Below are positions 25,202 through 33,632 of a stretch of DNA of 40,819 nucleotides, piece by piece. Position 1 is the first letter of the stretch. Each line of letters opens with the position of its first letter. The notes under the pieces were generated by a model that ran no database searches, had not been told where the DNA came from, and worked only from the letters and a program-made list of their open reading frames with translations. A program made the position numbers and the translations under genes. Location of the stretch: NCBI GenBank assembly GCA_964630755.1, contig CAZVYS010000006.1:1-40819 (forward strand). Direction: 5' to 3'. The DNA comes from CAZVYS01 sp964630755. Lineage in GTDB: Bacteria > Patescibacteriota > Microgenomatia > UBA1400 > CG1-02-47-37.

Positions 25202-26100
25202 TGGATCTATCAATTATTATTGTTAACTACAAAACTCAAAAACTAACTCTACAAACGCTTGATTCAGTCTTAAAAGCCAAAGAACCAAAAGGCAAGCTTG
25301 AGGTTATTTTAGTAGATAATCATTCAGAGGACGATACCCCTCAAGTTGTCAGGCAACTTTATAAAAAAGTTATCATAATTGAGTCAAAAAAAAACTTAGG
25401 TTTTGCTGGTGGTAATAATCTTGGTTTAAGAAAAGCTAAGGGTAGATATCAGCTTTTGTTAAATTCTGACACCATTGTTTCAAAAGATACTTTTACTAAG
25501 ATGATTAAGTTTATGGATAACAATCCTGATTGCGGCTTAGCTACTTGCCAAGTTAATTTAATCACCAAGAAAATTGATCCAGCTTCTCATCGAGGTTTCC
25601 CAACACCTTGGGCTTCTTTTACTTACTATCTTGGTCTAGAAAAACTTTTCCCTCATTCAAAACTATTTAGTCAATATCATCAGGGTTGGAAAAGTTTAAA
25701 ATCTACTCATGAAATCGACACTCCAGTTGGTGCTTTCTTTTTCTTGAGGCAAAAAGCTTTAAGACAAGTTGGCTTACTAGATGAACAATTTTTTATGTAT
25801 GGTGAGGATATTGATTTAGCTTACCGAATTAAAAAGGCCGGCTGGAAGATTATTTATACCCCGATTACTAAAATTACTCACCTTAAGGGCGCCTCTGGGC
25901 TTAAAAAACAAGAAAAAAACAAACTTACCCTACAAGCTAAAAAACAACGAATTATTACCACAAAAAACTTTTTTGATGCCCAAAAGATTTTTTATCAAAA
26001 ACATTACCATAAGAAATACTTCTTTCTTATTCGTTTAATTGTTTATCTCGGCATTGTTTTATTAAAAAACTTTAAAATAATAAAAATTAAACTTTCATAA
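25201..26100 (+). CDS. GT2 glycosyltransferase, rhamnosyltransferase-like
   Basis: A 299-residue GT-A enzyme, MDLSIIIVNYKTQKLTLQTL at the start, VDNHSEDDT at 39-47, NLGFAGGNNLG, and LLLNSDTIV with NSD at 88-90. The FMYGEDIDLAYRIKKAGW segment provides the catalytic acidic pair. This is the same WbbL-like clade as the product at 20129; the near-identical opening suggests they are paralogues. A hydrophobic C-terminal segment (FFLIRLIVYLGIVLL) may tie it to the membrane. Strong upstream SD. Confidence 0.88.
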   Translation: MDLSIIIVNYKTQKLTLQTLDSVLKAKEPKGKLEVILVDNHSEDDTPQVVRQLYKKVIIIESKKNLGFAGGNNLGLRKAKGRYQLLLNSDTIVSKDTFTKMIKFMDNNPDCGLATCQVNLITKKIDPASHRGFPTPWASFTYYLGLEKLFPHSKLFSQYHQGWKSLKSTHEIDTPVGAFFFLRQKALRQVGLLDEQFFMYGEDIDLAYRIKKAGWKIIYTPITKITHLKGASGLKKQEKNKLTLQAKKQRIITTKNFFDAQKIFYQKHYHKKYFFLIRLIVYLGIVLLKNFKIIKIKLS

Positions 26101-26106
26101 CCAAAC

Positions 26107-27201
26107 ATGCAGATTAAACCAAAACTAGTTATTGATGCTCGTTTTTGGGGACCATCTCACACTGGTTTAGGTAGATACACCAAATCACTAGTTGTGGCCT
26201 TAGAAAAACTAAAGCCTTCATTTGATATTACTCTTTTAGTCAATAAAAAAGTAAAAACAAGTTTTTCGCAAATAATTATTAAAGCTAAACCTTACTCAAT
26301 CAAAGAACAACTAGAAGTTCCTAAAGTATTAAATAGACTTAATCCAAGATTAGTTCATTTTCTTCATTTTAACGTCCCTCTGTTAACCAAACATCCCTTT
26401 GTAGTTACTATTCATGATTTAATCAAACATTATTCTACTGGTAAAACCACCACCACTAAATCTATCTTAGTTTATCCAGTTAAACGATTTGGTTACTTTA
26501 AAGTTATTAACAAAGCGATTAAAAACTCTAAAAAAATTATCACTCCCTCAAATTGGGTTAAAAAAGATATACTTAATCATTATTCAGTTTCTGCTTCAAA
26601 AATAACCACCACCTTAGAAGCCGCTGATAAAACTTATTTAGCTCATAGTCAGTCAAAGCTTAAGCCTCTAAGTTACCCTTATTTAATCTATGTTGGTAAT
26701 GCCTATCCTCACAAAAATCTAATTCAATTAATTAAAGCAGTTCAACTGACTCAATTAAAATTAATAATAGTTACGGGCAGAGATGTTTTTTATAATCGTC
26801 TTAGAACTCAAATCAGGCATCTTAAGGCTCAGTCTCAAGTAAAGATAAAAGACTTTACTTCTGACGCTGATTTAAAAGCTTTATATCAAAACTCTATCGC
26901 TTTTATTACTGCTTCACTTCAAGAAGGCTTTGGTTTACCAGGTCTTGAGGCACTAGCTTCTGGCACAGTTGTGTTAGCCTCAAAAAGAGCTTCAATGCCA
27001 GAGGTGTATCAAGATAAAGCTATCTATTTTAATCCAGATAATCTTAACGACATAGTTAAAAAAATTAATTACGCTTACAACTTAAATTCAACTAATCGTC
27101 AAAAAATAATTTCTCAAGGTAAAGCATATGCACAAAAATTCTCTTGGCAAAAAACAGCCGTAAATACTCTTAAGATCTATGAAGATTGCCTTAGTATATG
27201 A
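26107..27201 (+). CDS. GT4 family glycosyltransferase
   Basis: A 364-residue GT-B enzyme. LVIDARFWGPSHTGLGRYT is the classic N-terminal opening of the WbdA/B-like mannosyltransferase group (IDAR...GIGRY). VTIHDLIKHY, VGNAYPHKNLIQLIKA, and EGFGLPGLEALASG with intact E-x7-E follow. GDP-mannose made by the enzyme at 28258 is a plausible donor, by inference. It overlaps the next GT4 gene by 23 bp. Confidence 0.88.
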   Translation: MQIKPKLVIDARFWGPSHTGLGRYTKSLVVALEKLKPSFDITLLVNKKVKTSFSQIIIKAKPYSIKEQLEVPKVLNRLNPRLVHFLHFNVPLLTKHPFVVTIHDLIKHYSTGKTTTTKSILVYPVKRFGYFKVINKAIKNSKKIITPSNWVKKDILNHYSVSASKITTTLEAADKTYLAHSQSKLKPLSYPYLIYVGNAYPHKNLIQLIKAVQLTQLKLIIVTGRDVFYNRLRTQIRHLKAQSQVKIKDFTSDADLKALYQNSIAFITASLQEGFGLPGLEALASGTVVLASKRASMPEVYQDKAIYFNPDNLNDIVKKINYAYNLNSTNRQKIISQGKAYAQKFSWQKTAVNTLKIYEDCLSI

Positions 27202-28279
27202 TCGAGTAAATAAATTTGGTGGAGCTGAAAAAGTTCTATTAGCATTACATCAAATTTGGCCACAAGCTCCTTTATATACAGCCGTCTATAATAAAAAATC
27301 TACTCTTTGGGCTAAGGACTTTACTGTTCATTCCTCTTTTCTTCAACATTTTCCTTTAGCTAAAACCCACCACGAACTATATTCCTTACTCACTCCAATC
27401 GCCTTTGAAAGCTTTAACTTTAATCAGTATGACGTCGTCATTTCAGTCACTAGCGCCGAAGCTAAAAGCATTATCTCAAAGCCAACCACTTTACATTTAT
27501 GTTACTGTTTGACTCCTACTAGATATTTATGGTCTCATCATCATCAGTACTTAGCATCCCCAGGTTTAGGTATTTTTAATTCATTTGGTAAAAAAGTATT
27601 TAAACTTACTAGTCACTATCAACAGAATCTTGATATTATTACTGCTTCAAGACCAGATAAATACATTGCTATCTCTTCAGTTACTAAAAAAAGAATAAAA
27701 AAATATTACCACCAAGAAGCCTCGATTATCTTTCCACCAGTTAACACAAAACTATTTTATAACAAGCCATCAAAAGACTACTTTTTATTAGTCTCGCGAC
27801 TAGTCCCTTACAAAAATATTGATCTAGCCATCAAAGCCTTTAATCAACTTAAAGAAAAACTAATCATAGTTGGTACTGGTCGACAACTAACATCTTTAAA
27901 AAGGATATCAGGATCAACCATAAAATTTCTTGGTTTAGTAGAAGAAAAAAGATTATCCAGTCTTTATTCTCAAGCCCAAGCACTAATTATGCCTCAGGAA
28001 GAAGATTTTGGCATAGTTAGCCTTGAAGCTCAAAGCTCTGGTAAACCAGTCATTGCTTTCGCTAGAGGCGGTGCCTTAGATACAGTTATCAATAACCAAA
28101 CTGGCATTATATTTAATCACCCTACAGTTGACAGCCTTATCAAGGCTGTGAAACAATTTAGGTCTAGGTCCTGGGATTATCAAAAGATTCAGTCTCATGC
28201 TAGAAAATTTGATCAACTACAATTTAAAAAAACATTTCAATCTAAATTGGAGGAACAATGGTTAAAAAAGCAAACATGA
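27179..28279 (+). CDS. GT4 family glycosyltransferase, WbaZ-like
   Basis: A 366-residue GT-B enzyme beginning MKIALVYDRVNKFGGAEKVL. The FGGAE donor loop, HLCYCLTPTRYLW, FPPVNTKLF, LLVSRLVPYKNIDLAIKAF, and EEDFGIVSLEAQSSGKPVIAF are typical of WbaZ/WcaI-like mannosyltransferases. E-x7-E is intact (EDFGIVSLE). The LTPTRYLW-type segment is specific to this branch. Its end overlaps the start of the mannose-1-phosphate guanylyltransferase gene by 22 bp, and that adjacency supports GDP-mannose as donor. Confidence 0.88.
   Translation: MKIALVYDRVNKFGGAEKVLLALHQIWPQAPLYTAVYNKKSTLWAKDFTVHSSFLQHFPLAKTHHELYSLLTPIAFESFNFNQYDVVISVTSAEAKSIISKPTTLHLCYCLTPTRYLWSHHHQYLASPGLGIFNSFGKKVFKLTSHYQQNLDIITASRPDKYIAISSVTKKRIKKYYHQEASIIFPPVNTKLFYNKPSKDYFLLVSRLVPYKNIDLAIKAFNQLKEKLIIVGTGRQLTSLKRISGSTIKFLGLVEEKRLSSLYSQAQALIMPQEEDFGIVSLEAQSSGKPVIAFARGGALDTVINNQTGIIFNHPTVDSLIKAVKQFRSRSWDYQKIQSHARKFDQLQFKKTFQSKLEEQWLKKQT
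28249..28253 (+). promoter_or_regulatory. Ribosome binding site for the guanylyltransferase gene
   Basis: GGAGG lies 4 nt before the ATG at 28258. A second in-frame ATG at 28276 starts closer to the conserved domain but has no SD, so 28258 is preferred. Confidence 0.6.
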
Positions 28280-29358
28280 AAGCAGTTATCTTCGCCGGTG
28301 GAGTTGGCACTCGAATGTGGCCTTTAAGTCGGAAATCTACCCCAAAGCAATTTGAAAAAATAGTTGGTGATAAATCTACTCTGCAACTTCAGGTTGACAG
28401 GCTTCGACCTGAATTTGACTGGTCAGATATTTATATTTCAACCGGTCAACAGTATCAAAAAATGATTAGAAAACAACTTCCAAAAATTCCAAGGGCAAAC
28501 ATTATTGGAGAACCAGAAATGAAAGATGTAGCTCCAGCAGTTGGTTACTTAATGGCTATCCTAACTAAGGTTAGTCCAAACGATCCAGTTGTCATTCTGT
28601 GGAGTGATCATCTGATGCAGCACGTTAATCGTTTTAAAAAAATTATTCTTGAAGGTGGAAAATATATTACTAATCATCCTGATAAATTTTTCTTTATTGG
28701 TCAAAAACCTCGCTTTGCTAATCAAAATTTAGGCTGGATTGAGTATGGTAAAACCTTGTCTAAACTAAATGGCTTTGATGTTAAAGAGTTTAAGGACTGG
28801 CATTACAGGCCAAAGCAAAATATAGCCGATCAATATTTTAAAGATGGTAAGCATGCCTGGAACCCTGGCTACTTTATTGTTAATCCAAAAAATGTTTTCG
28901 AGCAGTATAAAAAATTCGTTCCTAAGATGTATAAAAAATTATTACTGCTTCAAAATAGCTATGGTCGGCTTAATCACCGCTTTGTATTAAAAAAAATCTA
29001 TCCTACTTTTGAAAAGATAAGCTTTGATGATGCTATCTTAATGAAGGTTAAATCTTCAAAAGCAGTCGTAGTTACCGCTGACTTAGGCTGGAGTGATATC
29101 GGCACCTGGGAAGCTTTAAAAGAAGCCTTGCAAAAGAAAAAAGGCGATAATATTACTCAAGGGAAAGTAGTACCCTTTAATTCTAAAGATAGTGTTCTTT
29201 ATAATTACACTGACCAATTAGTGGCTGGCATTGATCTTGAAAACATGGTAGTCGTTAATACCAAAGACGCCATTTTAGTTTGTCCACAAAAATCCATGCG
29301 TCAAATTAAAAAAATGCTAAATACATTTGACAAGACTGAACTAGAAAAATACCGCTAA
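28258..29358 (+). CDS. manC: Mannose-1-phosphate guanylyltransferase
   Basis: A 366-residue nucleotidyltransferase making GDP-mannose from mannose-1-phosphate and GTP. The N-terminal signature FAGGVGTRMWPLSRKSTPKQ occupies residues 12-31, binding GTP and metal, and the second half contains WNPGYFIV and SFDDAILMK, characteristic of the ManC/RfbM family. LGWSDIGTWEALKE is the conserved sugar-binding region. It is the single-domain form without the C-terminal phosphomannose isomerase cupin. It sits just after three GT4-type genes and before the initiating sugar transferase, so it probably supplies mannosyl donor to this locus. Confidence 0.93.
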   Translation: MVKKANMKAVIFAGGVGTRMWPLSRKSTPKQFEKIVGDKSTLQLQVDRLRPEFDWSDIYISTGQQYQKMIRKQLPKIPRANIIGEPEMKDVAPAVGYLMAILTKVSPNDPVVILWSDHLMQHVNRFKKIILEGGKYITNHPDKFFFIGQKPRFANQNLGWIEYGKTLSKLNGFDVKEFKDWHYRPKQNIADQYFKDGKHAWNPGYFIVNPKNVFEQYKKFVPKMYKKLLLLQNSYGRLNHRFVLKKIYPTFEKISFDDAILMKVKSSKAVVVTADLGWSDIGTWEALKEALQKKKGDNITQGKVVPFNSKDSVLYNYTDQLVAGIDLENMVVVNTKDAILVCPQKSMRQIKKMLNTFDKTELEKYR

Positions 29359-29361
29359 TTT

Positions 29362-29979
29362 ATGTATCCGCAACTAAAAAGAGTCATAGATATTTTATTG
29401 AGTATAATTTTAGCCTTAATTTTTTTACCTTTATGGATTATTGTTCCTTTTGTTATCTTAATTGATTCTGGCATGCCCATTATTTATAAACACAAAAGGC
29501 TTGGTCAGAACAAAAAGAAATTCTGGCTTTATAAATTTAGAACCATGATCAAAGACGCCGATGAAGTTTTATATCAAAAAGATAAAAAGCTATTAAAAAA
29601 ATTCAAAAAAAATGACTTTAAACTAGAAAATGATCCAAGGATCACTAAAATCGGTCGATTAATCAGAAACTTAACCATTGATGAATTCCCTCAAATAATA
29701 AACGTTTTAAAAGGTGAAATGAGTATTGTTGGGCCAAGGGCATATATTAATAGGGAGTTAGATGCCCAACTAAAAAAATATCCAATAACAAAATCTTGGA
29801 TGAAAACAATCTTTACTGTTAAGCCAGGAATTACTGGCCCATGGCAAACATCTGGTCGAAACGTCATTCCATTTGACAAGCGAGCCAAAATGGATCTTAA
29901 TTATGCAAGTACTTATAATTTGTGGCAGGATCTACTAATTATTCTAAAAACTCCTACTGCGATGCTATCAAAATGGTAA
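29362..29979 (+). CDS. Initiating undecaprenyl-phosphate sugar transferase (bacterial sugar transferase family)
   Basis: A 205-residue member of the PglC/WcaJ/RfbP catalytic-domain family. A single N-terminal membrane hairpin (residues ~7-33) is followed by YKHKRLGQNKKKFWLYKFRTM, then LENDPRITKIGRLIRNLTIDEFPQIINVLKGEMSIVGPR split around residues 88-131, and KPGITGPWQTSGRN. It transfers a sugar-1-phosphate from a nucleotide sugar to undecaprenyl phosphate, the first step of lipid-linked glycan assembly. It is the short PglC-like form without the extra N-terminal helices of WcaJ. It overlaps the DUF4012 gene start by 7 bp. Confidence 0.93.
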   Translation: MYPQLKRVIDILLSIILALIFLPLWIIVPFVILIDSGMPIIYKHKRLGQNKKKFWLYKFRTMIKDADEVLYQKDKKLLKKFKKNDFKLENDPRITKIGRLIRNLTIDEFPQIINVLKGEMSIVGPRAYINRELDAQLKKYPITKSWMKTIFTVKPGITGPWQTSGRNVIPFDKRAKMDLNYASTYNLWQDLLIILKTPTAMLSKW

Positions 29980-31862
29980 AGTTGTTACTAAAAAATCCAT
30001 TTGAAAAACGACTAAGGCTTAATAAAAAGGTCCTAATACCTTTATTAAGTTTACTTGGGTTTTTTCTGGCCATCTCAGTTTATTTATTAGTTGTCGGCTT
30101 GATTATTAAGTCACCAGTCTCTGCAGTTAAAGATAATATTACTGCTTCAGCCCAAGCTATTCAAAATAAAGATTTAGTTGGCGCAGAATCAAATTTAAAA
30201 CTAGCTCAAGATAATTTGAATTTAGTTAATAATAAATTCAAACTGGTTGGCTTTATCAGGTTTGTTCCTTTAGTTGGCGGGTACGTATCAGACGCCAAGC
30301 ATGGCTTAACTGCAGCGCAAATTGGTTTTGACACGGCTTTTGTATTACTTGATGCTATTAAGCCTTACGCAGATGTCTTAGGTTTTGCTGGTGGTGAAAC
30401 CGAGATTGCGGTTCAATCAGCTGAAGACAAGATTGTCTTTATCTTAGAAACTTTAGATAAAATATCACCTCAGTTAGAAGAAGTTTCCGGCAAGGTAGCT
30501 CAAATCGAAACCGAAATAGCCGCCATTAACCCAAAACGTTACCCAAAGTCTATCAAGGGCACTCCAATTAGAGGCCAGCTTGTGACAGTTCAGCAAAGCC
30601 TTGAATCAACCAAGCAATCTTTAAGTAACATCAAGCCCTTACTAGCTTTATTGCCAAAGCTCTTAGGCCAGCCAGATGAGAAACAGTACTTGTTAATTTT
30701 CCAAAATGATGCCGAGATTAGAGGCAGTGGTGGTTTTTTAACTGCTTATGCCATTTTAAAAGCCCACCGGGGTAAAGTAACTCCATTAGTTAGTCAAGAT
30801 ATTTATGAACTAGATGCTAAGTTTGGTAATCGAGTTCAAGCACCAGAATCAATTGTTAAACACTTACCGCTAGTAAACTACTGGCATCTAAGAGACATGA
30901 ACTTATCTCCAGACTTAAAAGTTTCCATGGAAACTTTTATCCCTAACTACAAAAAAGTAGCCAGCAATAAAGATTTTGATGGCATCATTGCCATGGACAC
31001 TCAAATTGTTGTTGATCTACTTTCAATCTTAGGAAAAGTTGGCGTGGCGAATTGGGGTGAGTATCATTCAGAAATTGTGCCTGAGTGTAACTGCCCGCAA
31101 GTAGTTTATAAAATGGAAGACTACGCCACTCGACCAACTTATTATATTAAGCAAAATCGCAAAGGCATGATCGGGCCATTAATGCATTCAATTCTTTTAC
31201 ACGTCATGGGTTCACCCAAAAAACTCTGGCCTCAGTTTATCGAGATCGGTCTAAAAAACATTCAAGAAAAACACCTCATGTTTTATTTTCCAGACGATGA
31301 TGATATGCAGCAAGTAGCCGAAAGCTTTAATGCTGCTGGTAGAATTCAGGATTATAACCATGACTATTTTCATCTAAATGACACCAACTTTGCTGGCGCA
31401 AAGAGCAACTTGTATGTTAAGCAAGAGATTGAGCAGGAAATCGAAGTCAGCAGTGATGGCACTATTACTAAAACCGTTACCATTGAGTACACTAATCCAG
31501 AACCACCAGATGATTGCAATCTTGAATCAGGGGGACTTTGCTTAAATGGATTATTAAGAGATTGGGTTAGAATCTATGTTCCCGAAGGTTCAGAAGTTAT
31601 CGAAATCTTGGGCTCAGATATTGACCAAAATACTTTTAAAGACTTGGGTAAAACTGTCATCGAAGCCTTTATTGAACTAAGACCAGAATCAAGGACTAAA
31701 CTAATCGTAAAATACCAGCTACCATTCAAGCATCAATCAGGCGAAGCCTACAAGATGCTAGTTCAAAAACAACCAGGTGCAAAAAATCATCATTACACTA
31801 TTAACTACGGGAATAATCAACAAGAATTTGATCTGGATGGCGATCGTGAACTAGCTTTGTAA
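29973..31862 (+). CDS. DUF4012 family membrane-anchored protein
   Basis: A protein of about 629 residues from the ATG at 29973, overlapping the sugar-transferase stop; a further upstream frame opening at 29922 would add 17 residues lying wholly inside that gene. A single N-terminal helix (KVLIPLLSLLGFFLAISVYLL... near residues 17-45) anchors it. QNDAEIRGSGGFLTAYAILK is the conserved DUF4012 core (NNAE-R-TGGF). Helical coil-like segments precede it, and a beta-rich C-terminus with paired Cys (DDCNLESGGLC) follows. Family function is unknown. Position at the end of the glycan operon suggests a role at the cell surface, perhaps in glycan assembly or attachment; that is inference. Confidence 0.85.
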   Translation: MVKLLLKNPFEKRLRLNKKVLIPLLSLLGFFLAISVYLLVVGLIIKSPVSAVKDNITASAQAIQNKDLVGAESNLKLAQDNLNLVNNKFKLVGFIRFVPLVGGYVSDAKHGLTAAQIGFDTAFVLLDAIKPYADVLGFAGGETEIAVQSAEDKIVFILETLDKISPQLEEVSGKVAQIETEIAAINPKRYPKSIKGTPIRGQLVTVQQSLESTKQSLSNIKPLLALLPKLLGQPDEKQYLLIFQNDAEIRGSGGFLTAYAILKAHRGKVTPLVSQDIYELDAKFGNRVQAPESIVKHLPLVNYWHLRDMNLSPDLKVSMETFIPNYKKVASNKDFDGIIAMDTQIVVDLLSILGKVGVANWGEYHSEIVPECNCPQVVYKMEDYATRPTYYIKQNRKGMIGPLMHSILLHVMGSPKKLWPQFIEIGLKNIQEKHLMFYFPDDDDMQQVAESFNAAGRIQDYNHDYFHLNDTNFAGAKSNLYVKQEIEQEIEVSSDGTITKTVTIEYTNPEPPDDCNLESGGLCLNGLLRDWVRIYVPEGSEVIEILGSDIDQNTFKDLGKTVIEAFIELRPESRTKLIVKYQLPFKHQSGEAYKMLVQKQPGAKNHHYTINYGNNQQEFDLDGDRELAL

Positions 31863-32395
31863 TGACTCGTTCTTACAAACTCCAAGCTATTATTCTTAAA
31901 CGAATTAATTTTTCCGAAGCCGATCGGTTAGTTACTATCTTTTCCCGCCATCACGGCAGACTCAAACTAATTGCCAAAGGCATCAGAAAACCTAGTTCAA
32001 GAAAAAAGGGCCATCTAGAACTTTTTACTCAAGCAAAACTCCAAGTAGCTAAAACCAAGAGCATAGACATTATTACCGAAGCAGAAACCATTAATAATTT
32101 TTCAAATCTTCGCAATAATCTTAACCGAGTCAGGATTGCATATTTACTAGCTGAACTAGTTGACAAGCTAACAGCTGAAGAACAGGAACAAGAAGAAGTT
32201 TATCAGTTACTTCTCGATTCATTAACTACCCTCAACTCCAAATCTGCCCCCAAAGACTTTATTCTTAATTTTGAATCACAGCTTTTATCTCTTCTTGGTT
32301 TTGGACTCCCCAAACCGCCAATCAATCGCCTTCGTCTTGAATCTCACATCGCCTCTATCATCGAAAAACCTCTTAACTCCAAAAAGTTAAAGTAA
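31862..32395 (+). CDS. recO: DNA repair protein RecO (short form)
   Basis: A 177-residue protein. MTRSYKLQAIILKRINFSEADRLVTIFSRHHGRLKLIAKG is the OB-fold N-terminus of RecO, with IRKPSSRKKGHLELF next. A helical middle follows (LLAELVDKLTAEEQEQEEVYQLLLDSL), and the end retains FESQLLSLLGFGLP and ESHIASIIEKPLNSKKLK. RecO loads RecA with RecR on SSB-coated DNA. The usual length is ~240 residues with a four-Cys zinc finger; here no zinc-finger cysteines remain, as expected of reduced genomes. It follows DUF4012 with a 1-bp overlap and probably shares the transcript. A core gene appended to a glycan operon. Confidence 0.9.
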   Translation: MTRSYKLQAIILKRINFSEADRLVTIFSRHHGRLKLIAKGIRKPSSRKKGHLELFTQAKLQVAKTKSIDIITEAETINNFSNLRNNLNRVRIAYLLAELVDKLTAEEQEQEEVYQLLLDSLTTLNSKSAPKDFILNFESQLLSLLGFGLPKPPINRLRLESHIASIIEKPLNSKKLK

Positions 32396-32399
32396 CTCC

Positions 32400-32429
32400 T
32401 TGTTACTATTTACTATTTCAAGCTATAAT
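32400..32429 (+). promoter_or_regulatory. Promoter for the coiled-coil protein at 32436
   Basis: TTGTTA (32400-32405), an 18-bp spacer and a consensus TATAAT (32424-32429) end 6 nt before the ATG at 32436, giving a leaderless or nearly leaderless message. This argues that the ATG at 32436, and not an upstream in-frame TTG at 32400, is the start. Confidence 0.6.
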
Positions 32430-32435
32430 CATTTT

Positions 32436-32882
32436 ATGGCTCAAACAAAACGTTTAACTCAAACAGGCTTGATTAAAACTTTAAAAAAAGTTGGTGTAGC
32501 CACTAAATCTGACGTTAAGCAAATCGTCAAAAGCGAGATAAAAAATCATGGACTAGCAACTAAGAACGATGTTAAAACTATAGTCAAAGATCAGACAAAG
32601 AACTTCGCCACCAAGGATGATGTTAAGATAATTGTCAAAGATCAGACAAAGAACTTCGCCACCAAAGACGACATAAAGAACTTCGCCACCAAAGACGACA
32701 TAAAGAACTTCGCCACCAAGGATGATTTAAAGAACGAAATCAGTGGCTCAGAAAGAAGATTAACTCGTCGATTAGGCAAAATGGAAAAATCTTTACGTCA
32801 GTCAATTACTGATCTAGCCGAAACCACTCCCACTCGAACAGAATTTGAAGATTTAAAACGTTACTATACTCCCTTATCTTAA
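32436..32882 (+). CDS. Repeat-rich, probably coiled-coil protein of unknown function
   Basis: A 148-residue protein, very rich in Lys and Asp, starting MAQTKRLTQTGLIKTLKKVG at an ATG placed just after a promoter. The middle is built from the unit ATKDDVK/ATKDDIKNF: two long units (ATKxDVKxIVKDQTKNF) and three short 9-residue units (KNFATKDDI/L). It ends with a charged helix (RRLTRRLGKMEKSLRQSITDLAE) and PTRTEFEDLKRYYTPLS. No membrane helix or signal peptide. Proteins with ATKDDLK-type repeats are common and uncharacterised; I cannot assign a role. It stands alone on its own promoter before an SDR gene. Confidence 0.7.
   Translation: MAQTKRLTQTGLIKTLKKVGVATKSDVKQIVKSEIKNHGLATKNDVKTIVKDQTKNFATKDDVKIIVKDQTKNFATKDDIKNFATKDDIKNFATKDDLKNEISGSERRLTRRLGKMEKSLRQSITDLAETTPTRTEFEDLKRYYTPLS
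32598..32729 (+). repeat. In-gene tandem repeat (51-nt then 27-nt units)
   Basis: The core AAGAACTTCGCCACCAA(G/A) recurs at 32598, 32649, 32676 and 32703, spaced 51, 27 and 27 nt. Near-identity at the DNA level, including third positions, points to recent expansion. All spacings are multiples of three, so the frame is kept. Confidence 0.85.
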
Positions 32883-32885
32883 TTT

Positions 32886-33617
32886 ATGTCAGTCAAGAAA
32901 ACGATTTTAGTAACAGGAGCTAGCACTGGTATTGGACGAGCTATTTCATTGAGGTTTGCCAGAGAAAGAGCATTAATTTTTATTACTGCTAGAAGAAGAA
33001 AAGAGTTAGAAAAAACCAAGCAACTAATTGAAAAAGAAAACGGGCAAACTGAAATCATAGTTGCGGATCTAAGTTTATTAGATTCAATTAATCAACTAAT
33101 TCATGAGATTAAGAATAAAACAAACACTCTTGATGCGATCATTAACGTGGCTGGAGTCTGGCATGGCCAAAAAGATGTTTATGCAGATAAAGATTATCAA
33201 GAGTTTAATCAAAAAGTTATTTTAGATACTTTGTCTGTTGGCACTACCGCCCCAATGTTACTTGTTCACGGACTGCTACCCTTAATGGAAAAAAACAGCA
33301 GTGTTATTAATATTTCTGGAACTTTTGAATCAGGCGCTAAGGGTTGGCTTCCTTACTACGTTTCCAAAAAAGCCATTGAAGATTTTACCATTGGTTTATC
33401 TGAGGAATTAAAAGATAAAAAGATTAAAGTTAACTGTATTTCACCCTCAGACACAGCTACTACACCTTATAAAAAGTTTTTTCCAGAATATATTAAAGAC
33501 GCTATTTCTCCAAAGGAAATAGCTAAGCAAGTTGTAAAGCTCTCTTTATCCACAAAAACAGGGAAAATTATCGTTGTAAAAAAAGACAAAGAGCCCTTTG
33601 AAAGTTTTCATTATTAA
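32886..33617 (+). CDS. Classical short-chain dehydrogenase/reductase
   Basis: A 243-residue SDR. TGASTGIG at residues 10-17 is the cofactor loop, NVAG at 87-90 replaces the usual NNAG, S144 in NISG and the Y157/K161 pair (YYVSK) complete the catalytic set. PSDTATTPY after ISPSD matches the substrate-loop region. Arg residues after strand 2 (TARRRKEL) favour NADP(H). Substrate unknown; the neighbours (coiled-coil protein, glycyl-tRNA synthetase) give no hint. The start is 4 bp after the previous stop, so the two may be co-transcribed. Confidence 0.88.
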   Translation: MSVKKTILVTGASTGIGRAISLRFARERALIFITARRRKELEKTKQLIEKENGQTEIIVADLSLLDSINQLIHEIKNKTNTLDAIINVAGVWHGQKDVYADKDYQEFNQKVILDTLSVGTTAPMLLVHGLLPLMEKNSSVINISGTFESGAKGWLPYYVSKKAIEDFTIGLSEELKDKKIKVNCISPSDTATTPYKKFFPEYIKDAISPKEIAKQVVKLSLSTKTGKIIVVKKDKEPFESFHY

Positions 33618-33625
33618 ACTACAAT
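33598..33625 (+). promoter_or_regulatory. Promoter for glycyl-tRNA synthetase
   Basis: TTGAAA (33598-33603), 16-bp spacer, TACAAT (33620-33625), then 7 nt to the ATG at 33633. No Shine-Dalgarno. The spacing repeats the leaderless pattern seen at other unit starts. Confidence 0.5.
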
Positions 33626-33632
33626 TAACTTT

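Noticed and set aside
32598..32729. Regularly spaced repeats resembling a CRISPR array
   Set aside because: Spacings of 51 and 27 nt keep the reading frame and the repeats encode protein units; no unique spacers and no cas genes.
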